64,000 nt of DNA, from the NCBI GenBank assembly GCA_900548535.1, contig URLG01000001.1, positions 1-64,000 on the forward strand. The letters run 5' to 3'. A program made the translations under genes and the position numbers. A model generated the notes under the pieces. It worked only from the letters and a program-made list of their open reading frames with translations. It did no database searches and was not told where the DNA came from. This document shows, piece by piece, positions 44,816 to 53,790 of the stretch (position 1 is the first letter of the stretch; every line of letters starts with the position of its first letter). This DNA comes from Candidatus Segatella intestinihominis. Lineage in GTDB: Bacteria > Bacteroidota > Bacteroidia > Bacteroidales > Bacteroidaceae.

Positions 44816-44849
44816 GAGGGTGGAGGTTAATATTTCACCCTCTTTATTT
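44816..44849 (+). terminator. Terminator after the two-module secreted protein gene
   Basis: GAGGGTG (44816-44822) and CACCCTC (44836-44842), followed by TTTATTTG. Confidence 0.75.
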
Positions 44850-44875
44850 GTCTTAGCAAGAATAATGCATAATAT

Positions 44876-44921
44876 TGATAAAATAATATCATATTATATC
44901 TGTAAAATGTAGTATCTTTGC
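44876..44921 (+). promoter_or_regulatory. susC operon promoter with TGATA-N6-TATCA operator
   Basis: TGATA (44876-44880), AAATAA, TATCA (44887-44891), then -7 TATCTTTGC (44913-44921). The operator-to-box distance is 37 bp, identical to that at 43642. The leader is about 85 nt. Confidence 0.65.
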
Positions 44922-45012
44922 AACCGAAAATAACCTGATTACCTAGAATGTAGATATTAGGTACAGAACTAACTAGATATTAATATAAACTAAATAGTTA
45001 ATAATAATTATT

Positions 45013-48000
45013 ATGAGTCACAACAGATTAAATTCTAAGTGCAAGTCTGTCATAGGCAGACCTCTTGCGCTCTCCTTGATGATGTTGTTGCCATTGACAG
45101 CTGCCGCCCAGAGCAAAGTAACAGGTACTGTTACCGATGCGAATGGCGAAACTGTTATTGGTGCATCCGTCAAAATCAAGGGTGTTAATGGTGTAGGCGC
45201 AGTAACCGACATGGATGGTAACTTCACCATCAATGCCAAGCCGGGTCAGACCCTTGAAATCTCTTATATTGGTTATGCTAACAAGACGGCTAAAGTACCA
45301 GCTAATGGCAAAATCAAAATTGTGATGACCGAGGACAGCCACTCACTCAATGAGGTGGTTGTAGTAGGTTATGGTACCATGAAGCGTTCAGATTTGACAG
45401 GTTCTGTATCTAGCATTGATGAGAAAGCCATCAAGCAGGGTGTCAACACCAGTATGGAGCAGGCCATGCAGGGACGTATCGCCGGTGTACAGGTAACCCA
45501 GAACTCTGGTGCTCCTGGTGGTGGTATCTCCGTACAGATTCGTGGTATCAACTCATTCAATGGAAATGAGCCTCTCTATGTCATCGATGGTATTCCTGTT
45601 AGTGGTAACACTAGCAGCAATACTTCCGTCTTGGCAAGTATCAACCCTTCTGATATTACCTCTATCGAGGTTTTGAAGGATGCATCAGCAACCGCTATCT
45701 ATGGTTCTCGTGCATCTAATGGTGTCGTACTTGTTACCACTAAGCGTGGACAGGACGGTAAGGCTCAGGTCTCTTATGATGGTTATATTGGTTGGCAGGC
45801 TATCCCTAAGTACCTTGATGTGATGAACCTCAAGGAATATGCCGATTTCTATAACGCTCGTCAGGAAGCTCGTGGATATGGTATCCGTGAAGACTTCAAG
45901 GATCCTTCGCTTCTGACCAATGGTACAGACTGGCAGAAAGAACTCTTCCAGACTGCATTTATGCAGAATCATGCAGTGAACGTAAGTGGTGGTAATAAGG
46001 ATATGCACTACTCACTCTCTGGTGGCTACTTGAACCAGGATGGTGTGGGTGTAGGCTCTGGCTTTACACGTGCTAGCTTCCGTGCTAACTTTGATACCAA
46101 TATCAATAAGTGGGTGCAGGTTGGTTTCAATACTGCCTACTCTAACACAAAGCAGACTTTGACATTCTCTGAGAATGATGTCATCAACACAGCTTTGAAC
46201 CAGTTCCCTGATGTGGCTGCCCGCAACCCTGACGGAAGTTATGGTGTGCCAGAGGCCAATGACTTCAATACTTCATATAGCAACCCTATCTTTGAGGCTA
46301 ATATGAAGGAAAACCGTACCAACAATTATCAGTTGGACTACAATGTGTTTGCAAATATCAAGCCTATCAAGGGCTTGAATATCCGTATAGAATATGGTGG
46401 CAACCGTGGTTGGGGTAACTCTTACTACTTCATACCAGAGTATACTTATGGTAATATTAAGGTAGAAAGCCAGAGTACTCGTACCAAGACTTTGAGCAAG
46501 TATAGCTCATTCAAGCAGTATGCTACTTACGATTTCGACCCATTCAAGAACAATCACTTCCAGATCATGTTGGGTCATGAGGCACAGTGGGGTAACTGGG
46601 AGAGCCTTTCTGGTTCTCGTAAGGGTTACATCTCTGATGGTATCCATTCACTTGGCGTAGGTGACTCTTCTACCGCAACTAACTCAGGTGATGATGGAAC
46701 ACCATGGGCTATCGAGTCTTACTTCGGTCGTTTGAACTATAATCTCTTGGACCGTTACTTGGTTACAGCCACTCTCCGTACCGATGGTTCTTCATCATTT
46801 GGTAAGAACAACCGTTGGGGTTGGTTCCCATCAGCCGCTTTAGCTTGGCGTATCACTCAAGAACCTTTCATGAAGGACGTGAAGTGGCTGAGCAACTGGA
46901 AACTCCGTCTCGGTTGGGGTCTTGTAGGTAACCAGAGTACTGGCTCCTTCGCATACGGTGCTACGATGAATAACGTGGCTACCGCTTGGGGTACAGGTTA
47001 TTATCCAGCTCGTTTCCCTAATCCAGACTTGAAGTGGGAGAGCACCAACTCATGGAACGTGGGTATGGACTTTGCCTTCCTAGACAACCGTATCGAGTTT
47101 ATCGTAGATGCTTACTTGAAGAAGACTGACAACCTCTTGATGGAGGCAGCCCTTCCTTCTTATGTCATCAATAATGACTGGCAGGGTATGAGCGCACCTT
47201 GGGTGAACACAGGTTCTATCGAGAACAAGGGTATCGAGTTTACCTTGAACACTGTCAATATCAACAAGGGCGATTGGTCTTGGCGCACAGGCGCTACCTT
47301 GTCTATCAACCGCAATAAATTGACTGCCCTCAACAGTGATGATGCTACCATTTCTGGTAACATTGGTACAGAGACCTTGACCTTGTCCAAGATAGGTGGT
47401 CCTGTAGGCCGCTTCTATGGCTATAATGTAATCGGTATGTATAAGAATGCCGATGATTTCTATCAGAAGAACAGCAAGGGTGAGTTCTTGCTTGATGCAG
47501 CCGGCAACAAGGTTCCTACTCCACGTCCTGCCGATGGCGATGGCAAGATGTATCCTATTGCTCCTAACAGCATTTGGGTAGGTGATTATATTTTCGAGGA
47601 TGTCAATGGCGATGGTAAGATTGATAACAACGACCGTACCTTTATTGGTGATCCTAACCCAGACTTTACCTTCGGTTTGAACAATACCATTACATGGAAG
47701 AACTTCGACTTTAGCTTCTTCATCAATGGCAGTGTGGGTGGTGACATCTACAATTATGTTCGCCAGGGACATACCAACCCAGAGAAGTATGGTAATATGA
47801 TGAAGGAAGTGGCAGGTTATGCCAAGATTGGTTTGATCGACCCTAACGGTTCTGCCAGCGATATTAATAATGTATATGTAACCAACCCTACCGCTGCTAC
47901 CACCCAGCGTATCAGTACTGCTGGTCAGAGCCAGAATGATAACAACCGTGTGAGCAGTCGTTTCGTAGAGGATGGCTCTTACCTCCGTTTGAAGTCTATC

Positions 48001-48219
48001 TCTTTGACATACAACTTCCCAAAGAAGTGGTTGGCTCCATTGCAGATCCAGAGCTTGTCTATCTATGGTAACATCCAGAATTTGTTTACCATCACAGGTT
48101 ACGACGGCTATGATCCTGAAATTGGTGCCAATGGTCAGAGCGTGATTCTCCAGAACATTGATAACTACCGTTATCCATCTCAGAGAATCTACACCTTCGG
48201 TTTGAAGTTGGCATTCTAA
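45013..48219 (+). CDS. SusC/RagA-type TonB-dependent outer-membrane transporter
   Basis: 1068 aa. A signal peptide (LALSLMMLLPLTAAAQ) is followed by a carboxypeptidase-like regulatory domain (VTGTVTDANGETVIGASVKIKGVNGVGAVTDMDGNF). Then come the TonB-box region (LNEVVVVGYGTMKRSDLTGSV), a plug (GRIAGVQVTQNSGAPGGGISVQIRG; EVLKDASATAIYGSRASNGVVLVTTKRG) and a 22-strand barrel ending RIYTFGLKLAF. It forms the import pore for oligosaccharides with the SusD lid encoded 51 bp downstream. Substrate, inferred from neighbours: (gluco)manno-oligosaccharides. Confidence 0.97.
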   Translation: MSHNRLNSKCKSVIGRPLALSLMMLLPLTAAAQSKVTGTVTDANGETVIGASVKIKGVNGVGAVTDMDGNFTINAKPGQTLEISYIGYANKTAKVPANGKIKIVMTEDSHSLNEVVVVGYGTMKRSDLTGSVSSIDEKAIKQGVNTSMEQAMQGRIAGVQVTQNSGAPGGGISVQIRGINSFNGNEPLYVIDGIPVSGNTSSNTSVLASINPSDITSIEVLKDASATAIYGSRASNGVVLVTTKRGQDGKAQVSYDGYIGWQAIPKYLDVMNLKEYADFYNARQEARGYGIREDFKDPSLLTNGTDWQKELFQTAFMQNHAVNVSGGNKDMHYSLSGGYLNQDGVGVGSGFTRASFRANFDTNINKWVQVGFNTAYSNTKQTLTFSENDVINTALNQFPDVAARNPDGSYGVPEANDFNTSYSNPIFEANMKENRTNNYQLDYNVFANIKPIKGLNIRIEYGGNRGWGNSYYFIPEYTYGNIKVESQSTRTKTLSKYSSFKQYATYDFDPFKNNHFQIMLGHEAQWGNWESLSGSRKGYISDGIHSLGVGDSSTATNSGDDGTPWAIESYFGRLNYNLLDRYLVTATLRTDGSSSFGKNNRWGWFPSAALAWRITQEPFMKDVKWLSNWKLRLGWGLVGNQSTGSFAYGATMNNVATAWGTGYYPARFPNPDLKWESTNSWNVGMDFAFLDNRIEFIVDAYLKKTDNLLMEAALPSYVINNDWQGMSAPWVNTGSIENKGIEFTLNTVNINKGDWSWRTGATLSINRNKLTALNSDDATISGNIGTETLTLSKIGGPVGRFYGYNVIGMYKNADDFYQKNSKGEFLLDAAGNKVPTPRPADGDGKMYPIAPNSIWVGDYIFEDVNGDGKIDNNDRTFIGDPNPDFTFGLNNTITWKNFDFSFFINGSVGGDIYNYVRQGHTNPEKYGNMMKEVAGYAKIGLIDPNGSASDINNVYVTNPTAATTQRISTAGQSQNDNNRVSSRFVEDGSYLRLKSISLTYNFPKKWLAPLQIQSLSIYGNIQNLFTITGYDGYDPEIGANGQSVILQNIDNYRYPSQRIYTFGLKLAF

Positions 48220-48270
48220 GTCATCTGACTAGGTAAAATAATAACGATTATATATAAAATAGGATATAAT

Positions 48271-50064
48271 ATGAAGACAAAACATATATTAATGGCTTCT
48301 GCCTTGGCTGCTTCTGCGCTCATGACAACTAGTTGTGGCTCAGACTTCCTCGACAAGACACCTGGAGGCAATTACACAGCACCTACTTATTACGCTTCGG
48401 ATGCTGCCGTGAGAAAAGGTGTGGAGCCTCTTTACAATAAGGCATGGTTTAACTTCAACCGTCGTGCCTTGATTGGTATGGGTTCTTTCCGTGCCAATGA
48501 TGGATGGAATCCATATGTAAGCGCTGAGTTCGCAAACTTTAAGGTTACTGCTTTGACCGAGGACTTGGGCTTAGCTTGGTCTGCTCTTTACAATGTCGTT
48601 ACCATGAGTAATGCTACTCTTGCCAACTTGGAAGAGTATTGCACCAGTGATGTTACTCCATCTGTTAAGCAAGCAGCAGAGGGTGAGTGCTACTTGATGC
48701 GTGGTTGGGCTTACTTCTATTTGCTTCGTGGTTGGGGTGATAACATCCTCTTCGAGGACAATAACAAGTTGGTTCAGAATCCTAATCAGCCATTGAATAC
48801 AGAGGCAGATGTATTGAAGTTTATCGTTCGTGACTTCCGCAAGGCAGCCGAGTTGTTGCCAGAGACTGGTACCGACCATCACCCATCCAAGTATGCAGCA
48901 AAGGCAGCCTTGGCTAAGGCTCTCTTGGCTCAGAGTGGTTGGGAAGAAGGTTCAACTACAGACCATCAGCGCAATGAGACAACCTTGAAAGAGGTGAAGG
49001 AACTTTGTGACGAGGTAATCAACTGCGGTCAGTATTCTTTGATGAGCAACTATGAGGACCTCTTCAAGGCTCAGAATAATGACAATAGCGAGACTGTGTT
49101 GGCTATGCGTTGGGCTAGTCCTAACTCTGGTGAGTGGGGTGCTATGAACGCTACCTATTCAGACTTGGCTTTCCCAGAGGTAACAGACGTTAACGTATGG
49201 GGTGGTAACTTGACAGCATCATGCGATATGATTGATTATTATAATGAGGATCCAGCCGACTCTATCCGTCGCAAGGCTACATGGTTCTCTCCAAACTCTT
49301 ACTATAGCTACATCAAGAAGGCTGATGGTGGTTACACCTACAAGCACAATTGGATGCAGTGTAAGAAGGGTGTAGTCGGAACAAAGAATGATGTGGAGCC
49401 TGCTGCTTTGGCTCAGATGGCTTCTCCATTGAATACTTATATTCAGCGCTTGGCTGATGTATATTTGATGAAGGCTGAGGCTATCCTCGGTAACAACGAG
49501 AGTACTTCCGACGCTGATGCCTTGGCTGCTTTCGAGGCAGTTCACAACCGTGCTCGTGTTAATGCAGTTCATCCTACAAGCATCACTTTGATGGACCTCA
49601 TCCGTGAGCGCCGCATCGAGTTCTGTATGGAGTACTTCAACTGGTGGGATATGGTAACTTGGTATCGTTGGAAGCCACAGACCATGCTCAACTTCTTCAA
49701 CCGTCAGCAGCATCGTGCCTTCGAGATTCGTGAGAACTCTCTCTACAAGAATCCTAATGGTACATTCTCTTATCGCGTCATCCCTCCTGGTACAAATACT
49801 TGGTATATCAAGGATAATGATGGACACGTATATTGGAATGATAAGTTGGCAGAGAGCGAGGATGACAATACAGCCATTAAGGTTGATGGCGGTTATACTT
49901 ATAATGTCAATGAGTTGGTATCTAAGTATGTAACAGGTTACCAGGCTGTCGTTCTTAGTGAGAACAATATCTTCATGCCTTATCCTGAGAGCGATGTCAT
50001 CCAAAACAAGTACTTGAGCTTACCTGCTCAGCCATATGAGTTCACTTGGGATGTAGAAAAATAA
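48271..50064 (+). CDS. SusD-like glycan-binding lipoprotein
   Basis: 597 aa. Lipobox MTTS then Cys22 (CGSDFLDKTPGGNYTAP). SusD/RagB hallmarks are the TPR-like helices (LMRGWAYFYLLRGWGDN, YAAKAALAKALLAQSGWEEG) and the C-terminal RERRIEFCMEYFNWWDMVTWYRW. It caps the SusC transporter at the cell surface and passes captured glycan into the pore. It lies in one operon with susC upstream, the IPT/TIG lipoprotein and the GH5 downstream (short gaps, no terminator). Confidence 0.96.
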   Translation: MKTKHILMASALAASALMTTSCGSDFLDKTPGGNYTAPTYYASDAAVRKGVEPLYNKAWFNFNRRALIGMGSFRANDGWNPYVSAEFANFKVTALTEDLGLAWSALYNVVTMSNATLANLEEYCTSDVTPSVKQAAEGECYLMRGWAYFYLLRGWGDNILFEDNNKLVQNPNQPLNTEADVLKFIVRDFRKAAELLPETGTDHHPSKYAAKAALAKALLAQSGWEEGSTTDHQRNETTLKEVKELCDEVINCGQYSLMSNYEDLFKAQNNDNSETVLAMRWASPNSGEWGAMNATYSDLAFPEVTDVNVWGGNLTASCDMIDYYNEDPADSIRRKATWFSPNSYYSYIKKADGGYTYKHNWMQCKKGVVGTKNDVEPAALAQMASPLNTYIQRLADVYLMKAEAILGNNESTSDADALAAFEAVHNRARVNAVHPTSITLMDLIRERRIEFCMEYFNWWDMVTWYRWKPQTMLNFFNRQQHRAFEIRENSLYKNPNGTFSYRVIPPGTNTWYIKDNDGHVYWNDKLAESEDDNTAIKVDGGYTYNVNELVSKYVTGYQAVVLSENNIFMPYPESDVIQNKYLSLPAQPYEFTWDVEK

Positions 50065-50097
50065 TTGTATTGACAATATTAAATAGATAATCATCTT

Positions 50098-51741
50098 ATG
50101 AATAAGAATATATTTAAACATAGATTCGGCTTGCTCGCATTGCTTCTGTTGGCAGTGTTGTCCATCACCGTTACTTCTTGTAAGGATGATGAGGAAGGCT
50201 TTGGCACTCCTGAGATTACTGGCATCCGTGCTTGTGATCCAGCAAAGGCTGATAGCTTGTTTAGCAAGGCTGGTTGTGGTTCGGTCATCGCCGTGATGGG
50301 TAACAACCTGAGCGATGTTCGCAACGTATATATCAATGACCAGAATGTAAGCTTCAACTCTACGATGAATACTCCTCATAGTCTCATCGTAACCATTCCT
50401 ACTGAGGAAAAGGGATTTAAGTTGACTGCTTTCAATAGTGATTTGAAGGATGAGCTCCGCATTGAGACCTCTCATGGTGTAGCTACTTATCAGTTTAAGG
50501 TGTTGGCTCCTGGCCCTATCGCTTCCCGTTTAGCCGCCCTCTATCCACGTGAGGCTGGTAATGTGATGAAGGTGTATGGATATAACCTTGTGGATATTGA
50601 GAAGGTATACCTGACTGATGTTACTGGTGATGCACTTGACACTACTGTTTGGGCTGCTAACAATGTACCAGGCAATCATGTTGCTTGTGAGTATAAGACA
50701 GAGAAGGCAGAACATGCTATCAATAGTGACACGCAGTCTTATCGTACATCTTCAATTATTGATGTAACCGTTCCTGAGGGTGCACCTGAGCATGGCGCCT
50801 TGGTATTGGAGTGTGCTGCAGGTACTGTATACCTCAACTTCAACTACTTGCCAGGCAAACCTGTCATTACAAGTTGCTCTAATGATATGCCAGAGATTGG
50901 TGAAACTTTGGTCTTGACTGGTCGTGACTTTACTCAGATTGATCAGATTACATACGGTGATGTAACCTTGAAGGAAGCTGATGGCGACTATACCATAGCA
51001 GAGTCTGAGGATTCTATCTTCATTCCATTCAAGCAGAAGCCTTCTGTAGAGGGTAACAATATGGTATTGACAGTTACTAACCCTGCAGGTAGTGCAAGTG
51101 TAGGTAACTTCTATGATTATGGTACTATCTTGACTACATTTGACAATAGTGATGCTACTGACAATGGTTGGGGACCTAACGCTTCATACGTTGATGCTGG
51201 CAATGCTGATGGCAGATATGCTCATATTGATGTTGCTACAGAATATCAGCAGTGGTGGGGTACCATGATTTACTTCCGTAAGGATTGGAGTGGTAATTCA
51301 TTCTCATTCTCTGATAACATTCCTGCTTCTGCTAGGGCAGATGAACTTTACTTGACAATGAATGTTTATGATGCAGGTGATTATAACAATGGTAATTTCT
51401 GGGGCTATCTCCGCTATATGATTCAGCCATTGGGTGATGCTGAGAATCAGTATGATAACTTTGGTTGGCCTGAGGGTGGATTTGATTCTAACCCACAGGT
51501 TGGTAAGTTCCCTGACGGACCTGTTCTGCAGGATATCAATGGCAAGGCTTATAAGAACAAGTGGTATCGTGCTGTTGTGCCATTGAGTAAGTTTGCTTGC
51601 TATGAGGGCAAGACTATCTCTGAGATTAAGACCGTAGGATTGAATCAGTTCCGCATCCAGAGCATCAACCAGAGTACGACATCTGGTAAGATTGATGTGA
51701 AGTTTGATAATATCCGTGTGATTTACATTCCCAAAAAGTAA
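50098..51741 (+). CDS. IPT/TIG-domain surface glycan-binding lipoprotein
   Basis: 547 aa. Lipobox TVTS then Cys28. Residues 40-110 (TPEITGIRACDPAKADSLFSKAGCGSVIAVMGNNLSDVRNVYIND) and 250-320 (PVITSCSNDMPEIGETLVLTGRDFTQIDQITYGD) are IPT/TIG immunoglobulin-like modules. The C-terminal 200 residues (TTFDNSDATDNGWGPNASY, WWGTMIYFRKDWSGNSF, FRIQSINQSTTSGKIDVKFDNIRVIYI) form a jelly-roll that probably binds glycan. This is the usual SusE-position partner of SusCD, holding polysaccharide at the surface. Confidence 0.9.
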   Translation: MNKNIFKHRFGLLALLLLAVLSITVTSCKDDEEGFGTPEITGIRACDPAKADSLFSKAGCGSVIAVMGNNLSDVRNVYINDQNVSFNSTMNTPHSLIVTIPTEEKGFKLTAFNSDLKDELRIETSHGVATYQFKVLAPGPIASRLAALYPREAGNVMKVYGYNLVDIEKVYLTDVTGDALDTTVWAANNVPGNHVACEYKTEKAEHAINSDTQSYRTSSIIDVTVPEGAPEHGALVLECAAGTVYLNFNYLPGKPVITSCSNDMPEIGETLVLTGRDFTQIDQITYGDVTLKEADGDYTIAESEDSIFIPFKQKPSVEGNNMVLTVTNPAGSASVGNFYDYGTILTTFDNSDATDNGWGPNASYVDAGNADGRYAHIDVATEYQQWWGTMIYFRKDWSGNSFSFSDNIPASARADELYLTMNVYDAGDYNNGNFWGYLRYMIQPLGDAENQYDNFGWPEGGFDSNPQVGKFPDGPVLQDINGKAYKNKWYRAVVPLSKFACYEGKTISEIKTVGLNQFRIQSINQSTTSGKIDVKFDNIRVIYIPKK

Positions 51742-51754
51742 AAACTGAAAGATT

Positions 51755-53314
51755 ATGAAATTAAAGAATATATTTAGTTTCGCACTCCTGTTTGTTGCAG
51801 CTCTCTTCATGCAGAGCTGCAGCGACAGCGATAACAACAACGCTGCTACAGGATTAGACATCACCAATGATGGTGCAATTATAGAATCGCTTTCTATGCC
51901 TCTCGGTGAGACTTCTGTGATGCTCGGTGTTAAAACCGATGCTGAGTGGACAGTCTCTGTGTCAGATGCAGACACCACATGGTTGAGCGTTACTCCACAT
52001 GAGGGTTATGGTTGGAATATCTCTGATTCAACTGCTTCCAACTATCGCTCATACTTCAAGGTAACAGTCAAGAAGAATGTTGCGGCTCCTCGCTCTTCTT
52101 CTCTTACCATCACTGCTGGTGGATTGACAAAGACACTTGCTGTCAATCAGGCTGGTATCACAGGAGATAATGATGGTCATGAAAGTGCTTGGACCATGGT
52201 AGAGAACTTTGTGCTAGGCTACAACTTGGGTAACACCATGGAGTCTAACCCTTACGGTAACTGGTGGAATCCTGCAGAAAAGACAGTTGCAGACTGGGAA
52301 ACAGCTTGGGGACAACCACAGGTAACCAAGGAAACAATCCAGACATTGAAGGCTAAGGGCTTCAATGTGCTCCGTTTGCCTGTTACATGGTATCCTCATA
52401 TCGCTAAGTTCTCTAAGACTTATACAAAGGATGAGGATTATGCCATTGATGCTGCATGGATGGCACGTGTAAAGGAAATCGTGAAAATGATTAATGATGA
52501 GGGTATGTACTGCATTGTTAATATCCAGCACGATGCCGGTGCTAACAATGGTAGCGGTGACCCTAACTCAGCATGGCTCCACGCAGATAATGACTATGAG
52601 AATGTGACCAAGATCTATCAGGCTATCTGGAAGCAGATTGCTACAGAAATGAAAGATTTTGATGACAAGGTTATCTTCGAATCGTTTAATGAAATTCTGA
52701 ATGCCAAATCTAGCTGGACTGCACCAGCTGCAGGAGATGTTGCATACGAGACGATCAATAAATTGCAGCAGGATTTTGTTAACGTGGTTCGTGCTACTGG
52801 TGGAAACAATGAGTATCGAAATCTTTTGATTTCTTGTTATGGAGATGGTGGTGGTTCTGATGCTTCTGTCAATGCGATGTCTGTTCCTACTGATACTCAT
52901 CCTAACCATATCTGTGCTACATTCCATAGCTATGATCCATATTGGTTCTGTAATGGTAACCGTCATCATGAAGGTGAAAGTGCTGAAGAAAAGAAGAAGA
53001 TTGATGAAAACGAGAAGTATTACATCTATGATTTCGGTGATGACCAGAAGGCTGAAATCAAGGCTATCTTCAATCGTATAGATAAGAAGTGCGGTTCTCT
53101 CGGCATTCCTTATTTCTTCGGCGAGTTTGGTGCTATCGGTGATCACCCAGAGATGAGTGAGCGTGCTAAGTATGCAGATTACGTTACTTCTTTGTGTAAC
53201 GACTATAAGACTGCCGCTCTCTGGTGGATGGGCTTGCTTGACCGTAAGACCAATACTTGGCTTGAGGACGAGGCTCCTATTGTTGATGCAATGGTTAAAA
53301 ACCGTGTTAAATAA
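51755..53314 (+). CDS. Surface GH5 endo-glycanase lipoprotein with BACON domain (GH5_4-like)
   Basis: 519 aa. Lipobox FMQS then Cys22. Residues 40-135 form a BACON module (LGVKTDAEWTVSVSDADTTWLSVTPHEGYG; SSSLTITAGGLTKTLAVNQAG). The GH5 barrel spans about 145-515: GYNLGNTMESNPYGNWW, VLRLPVTWYPH, acid/base Glu313 in ESFNEILN and nucleophile Glu457 in YFFGEFGAIG. GH5_4 enzymes cut beta-glucan, xyloglucan or glucomannan chains. As the surface enzyme coupled to SusCD, it makes the first cuts; with the mannan enzymes nearby, glucomannan is the likely target. Ends the SusCD operon; a terminator follows. Confidence 0.93.
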   Translation: MKLKNIFSFALLFVAALFMQSCSDSDNNNAATGLDITNDGAIIESLSMPLGETSVMLGVKTDAEWTVSVSDADTTWLSVTPHEGYGWNISDSTASNYRSYFKVTVKKNVAAPRSSSLTITAGGLTKTLAVNQAGITGDNDGHESAWTMVENFVLGYNLGNTMESNPYGNWWNPAEKTVADWETAWGQPQVTKETIQTLKAKGFNVLRLPVTWYPHIAKFSKTYTKDEDYAIDAAWMARVKEIVKMINDEGMYCIVNIQHDAGANNGSGDPNSAWLHADNDYENVTKIYQAIWKQIATEMKDFDDKVIFESFNEILNAKSSWTAPAAGDVAYETINKLQQDFVNVVRATGGNNEYRNLLISCYGDGGGSDASVNAMSVPTDTHPNHICATFHSYDPYWFCNGNRHHEGESAEEKKKIDENEKYYIYDFGDDQKAEIKAIFNRIDKKCGSLGIPYFFGEFGAIGDHPEMSERAKYADYVTSLCNDYKTAALWWMGLLDRKTNTWLEDEAPIVDAMVKNRVK

Positions 53315-53337
53315 TTTGGGTTTAAATTAATAATTTT

Positions 53338-53379
53338 GGGTGGAAATATCTGACGTGAGTCAGGTTTTCCACCCTTTTT
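53338..53379 (+). terminator. Terminator of the SusCD operon (nested hairpin)
   Basis: GGGTGGAAA (53338-53346) against TTTTCCACCC (53365-53374), with an inner stem CTGAC-GTGA-GTCAG (53350-53363), then a T-run. Confidence 0.92.
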
Positions 53380-53457
53380 CTTTTTTTTCTTGCAAAAACT
53401 CATTGTTCCTCAATTATTTTTCTTATATTGATGCACCATCAAATAAAAATAGGAGAT

Positions 53458-53577
53458 ATGTATATGGAAATTACTAAAGAAGAGGCTTTAAAGCGATTTA
53501 ATCAATTGCTTAAGCATAAAGAAGAGTTGGAAGAAAGAGCGGAAAGAGTCTTTCAAATCCTAAATTGGAGTCTATAA
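53458..53577 (+). CDS. Small helical peptide, 39 aa, unknown
   Basis: ATG 53458-53460 is preceded by a GGAG ribosome-binding site 4 bp upstream (AGGAGATATG). The peptide MYMEITKEEALKRFNQLLKH continues to ERAERVFQILNWSL; it is strongly amphipathic and charged. A terminator hairpin follows 47 bp after the stop, and the SusCD terminator precedes it, so it looks like its own transcription unit. No family is recognised; it could be a regulator peptide, an antitoxin-like fragment or a relic. Confidence 0.45.
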   Translation: MYMEITKEEALKRFNQLLKHKEELEERAERVFQILNWSL

Positions 53578-53624
53578 AGCAAGATTATTTGTATACTGGA
53601 GAAAAATAAAAAGTAATATATATG

Positions 53625-53669
53625 AGGTGGAAAATCGGAGAAATAATCTCGATTTGCCACCTTTTTTTG
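53625..53669 (+). terminator. Terminator after the 39-aa frame
   Basis: AGGTGG-A-AAATCG (53625-53637) pairs with CGATTT-G-CCACCT (53650-53662), one mismatch, then TTTTTTT. Confidence 0.85.
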
Positions 53670-53732
53670 TACTTTGCAATGAAAGTACGTTTATTCAGCA
53701 AAATAATACAAGGGTTATTGGGGAAAATGCAG

Positions 53733-53741
53733 TAACTTTGC
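53733..53741 (+). promoter_or_regulatory. Esterase operon promoter -7 box
   Basis: TAACTTTGC at 53733-53741, 49 bp before ATG 53791. The 16 bp beginning 37 bp upstream (CAGCA-AAATAA-TACAA) keeps the centre but not the arms of the TGATA-N6-TATCA operator, so a degenerate site is possible. Confidence 0.5.
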
Positions 53742-53790
53742 AACCGTAAAACAAATAATTCAACTAACAACGTGAAAATAAACTTGAGAT

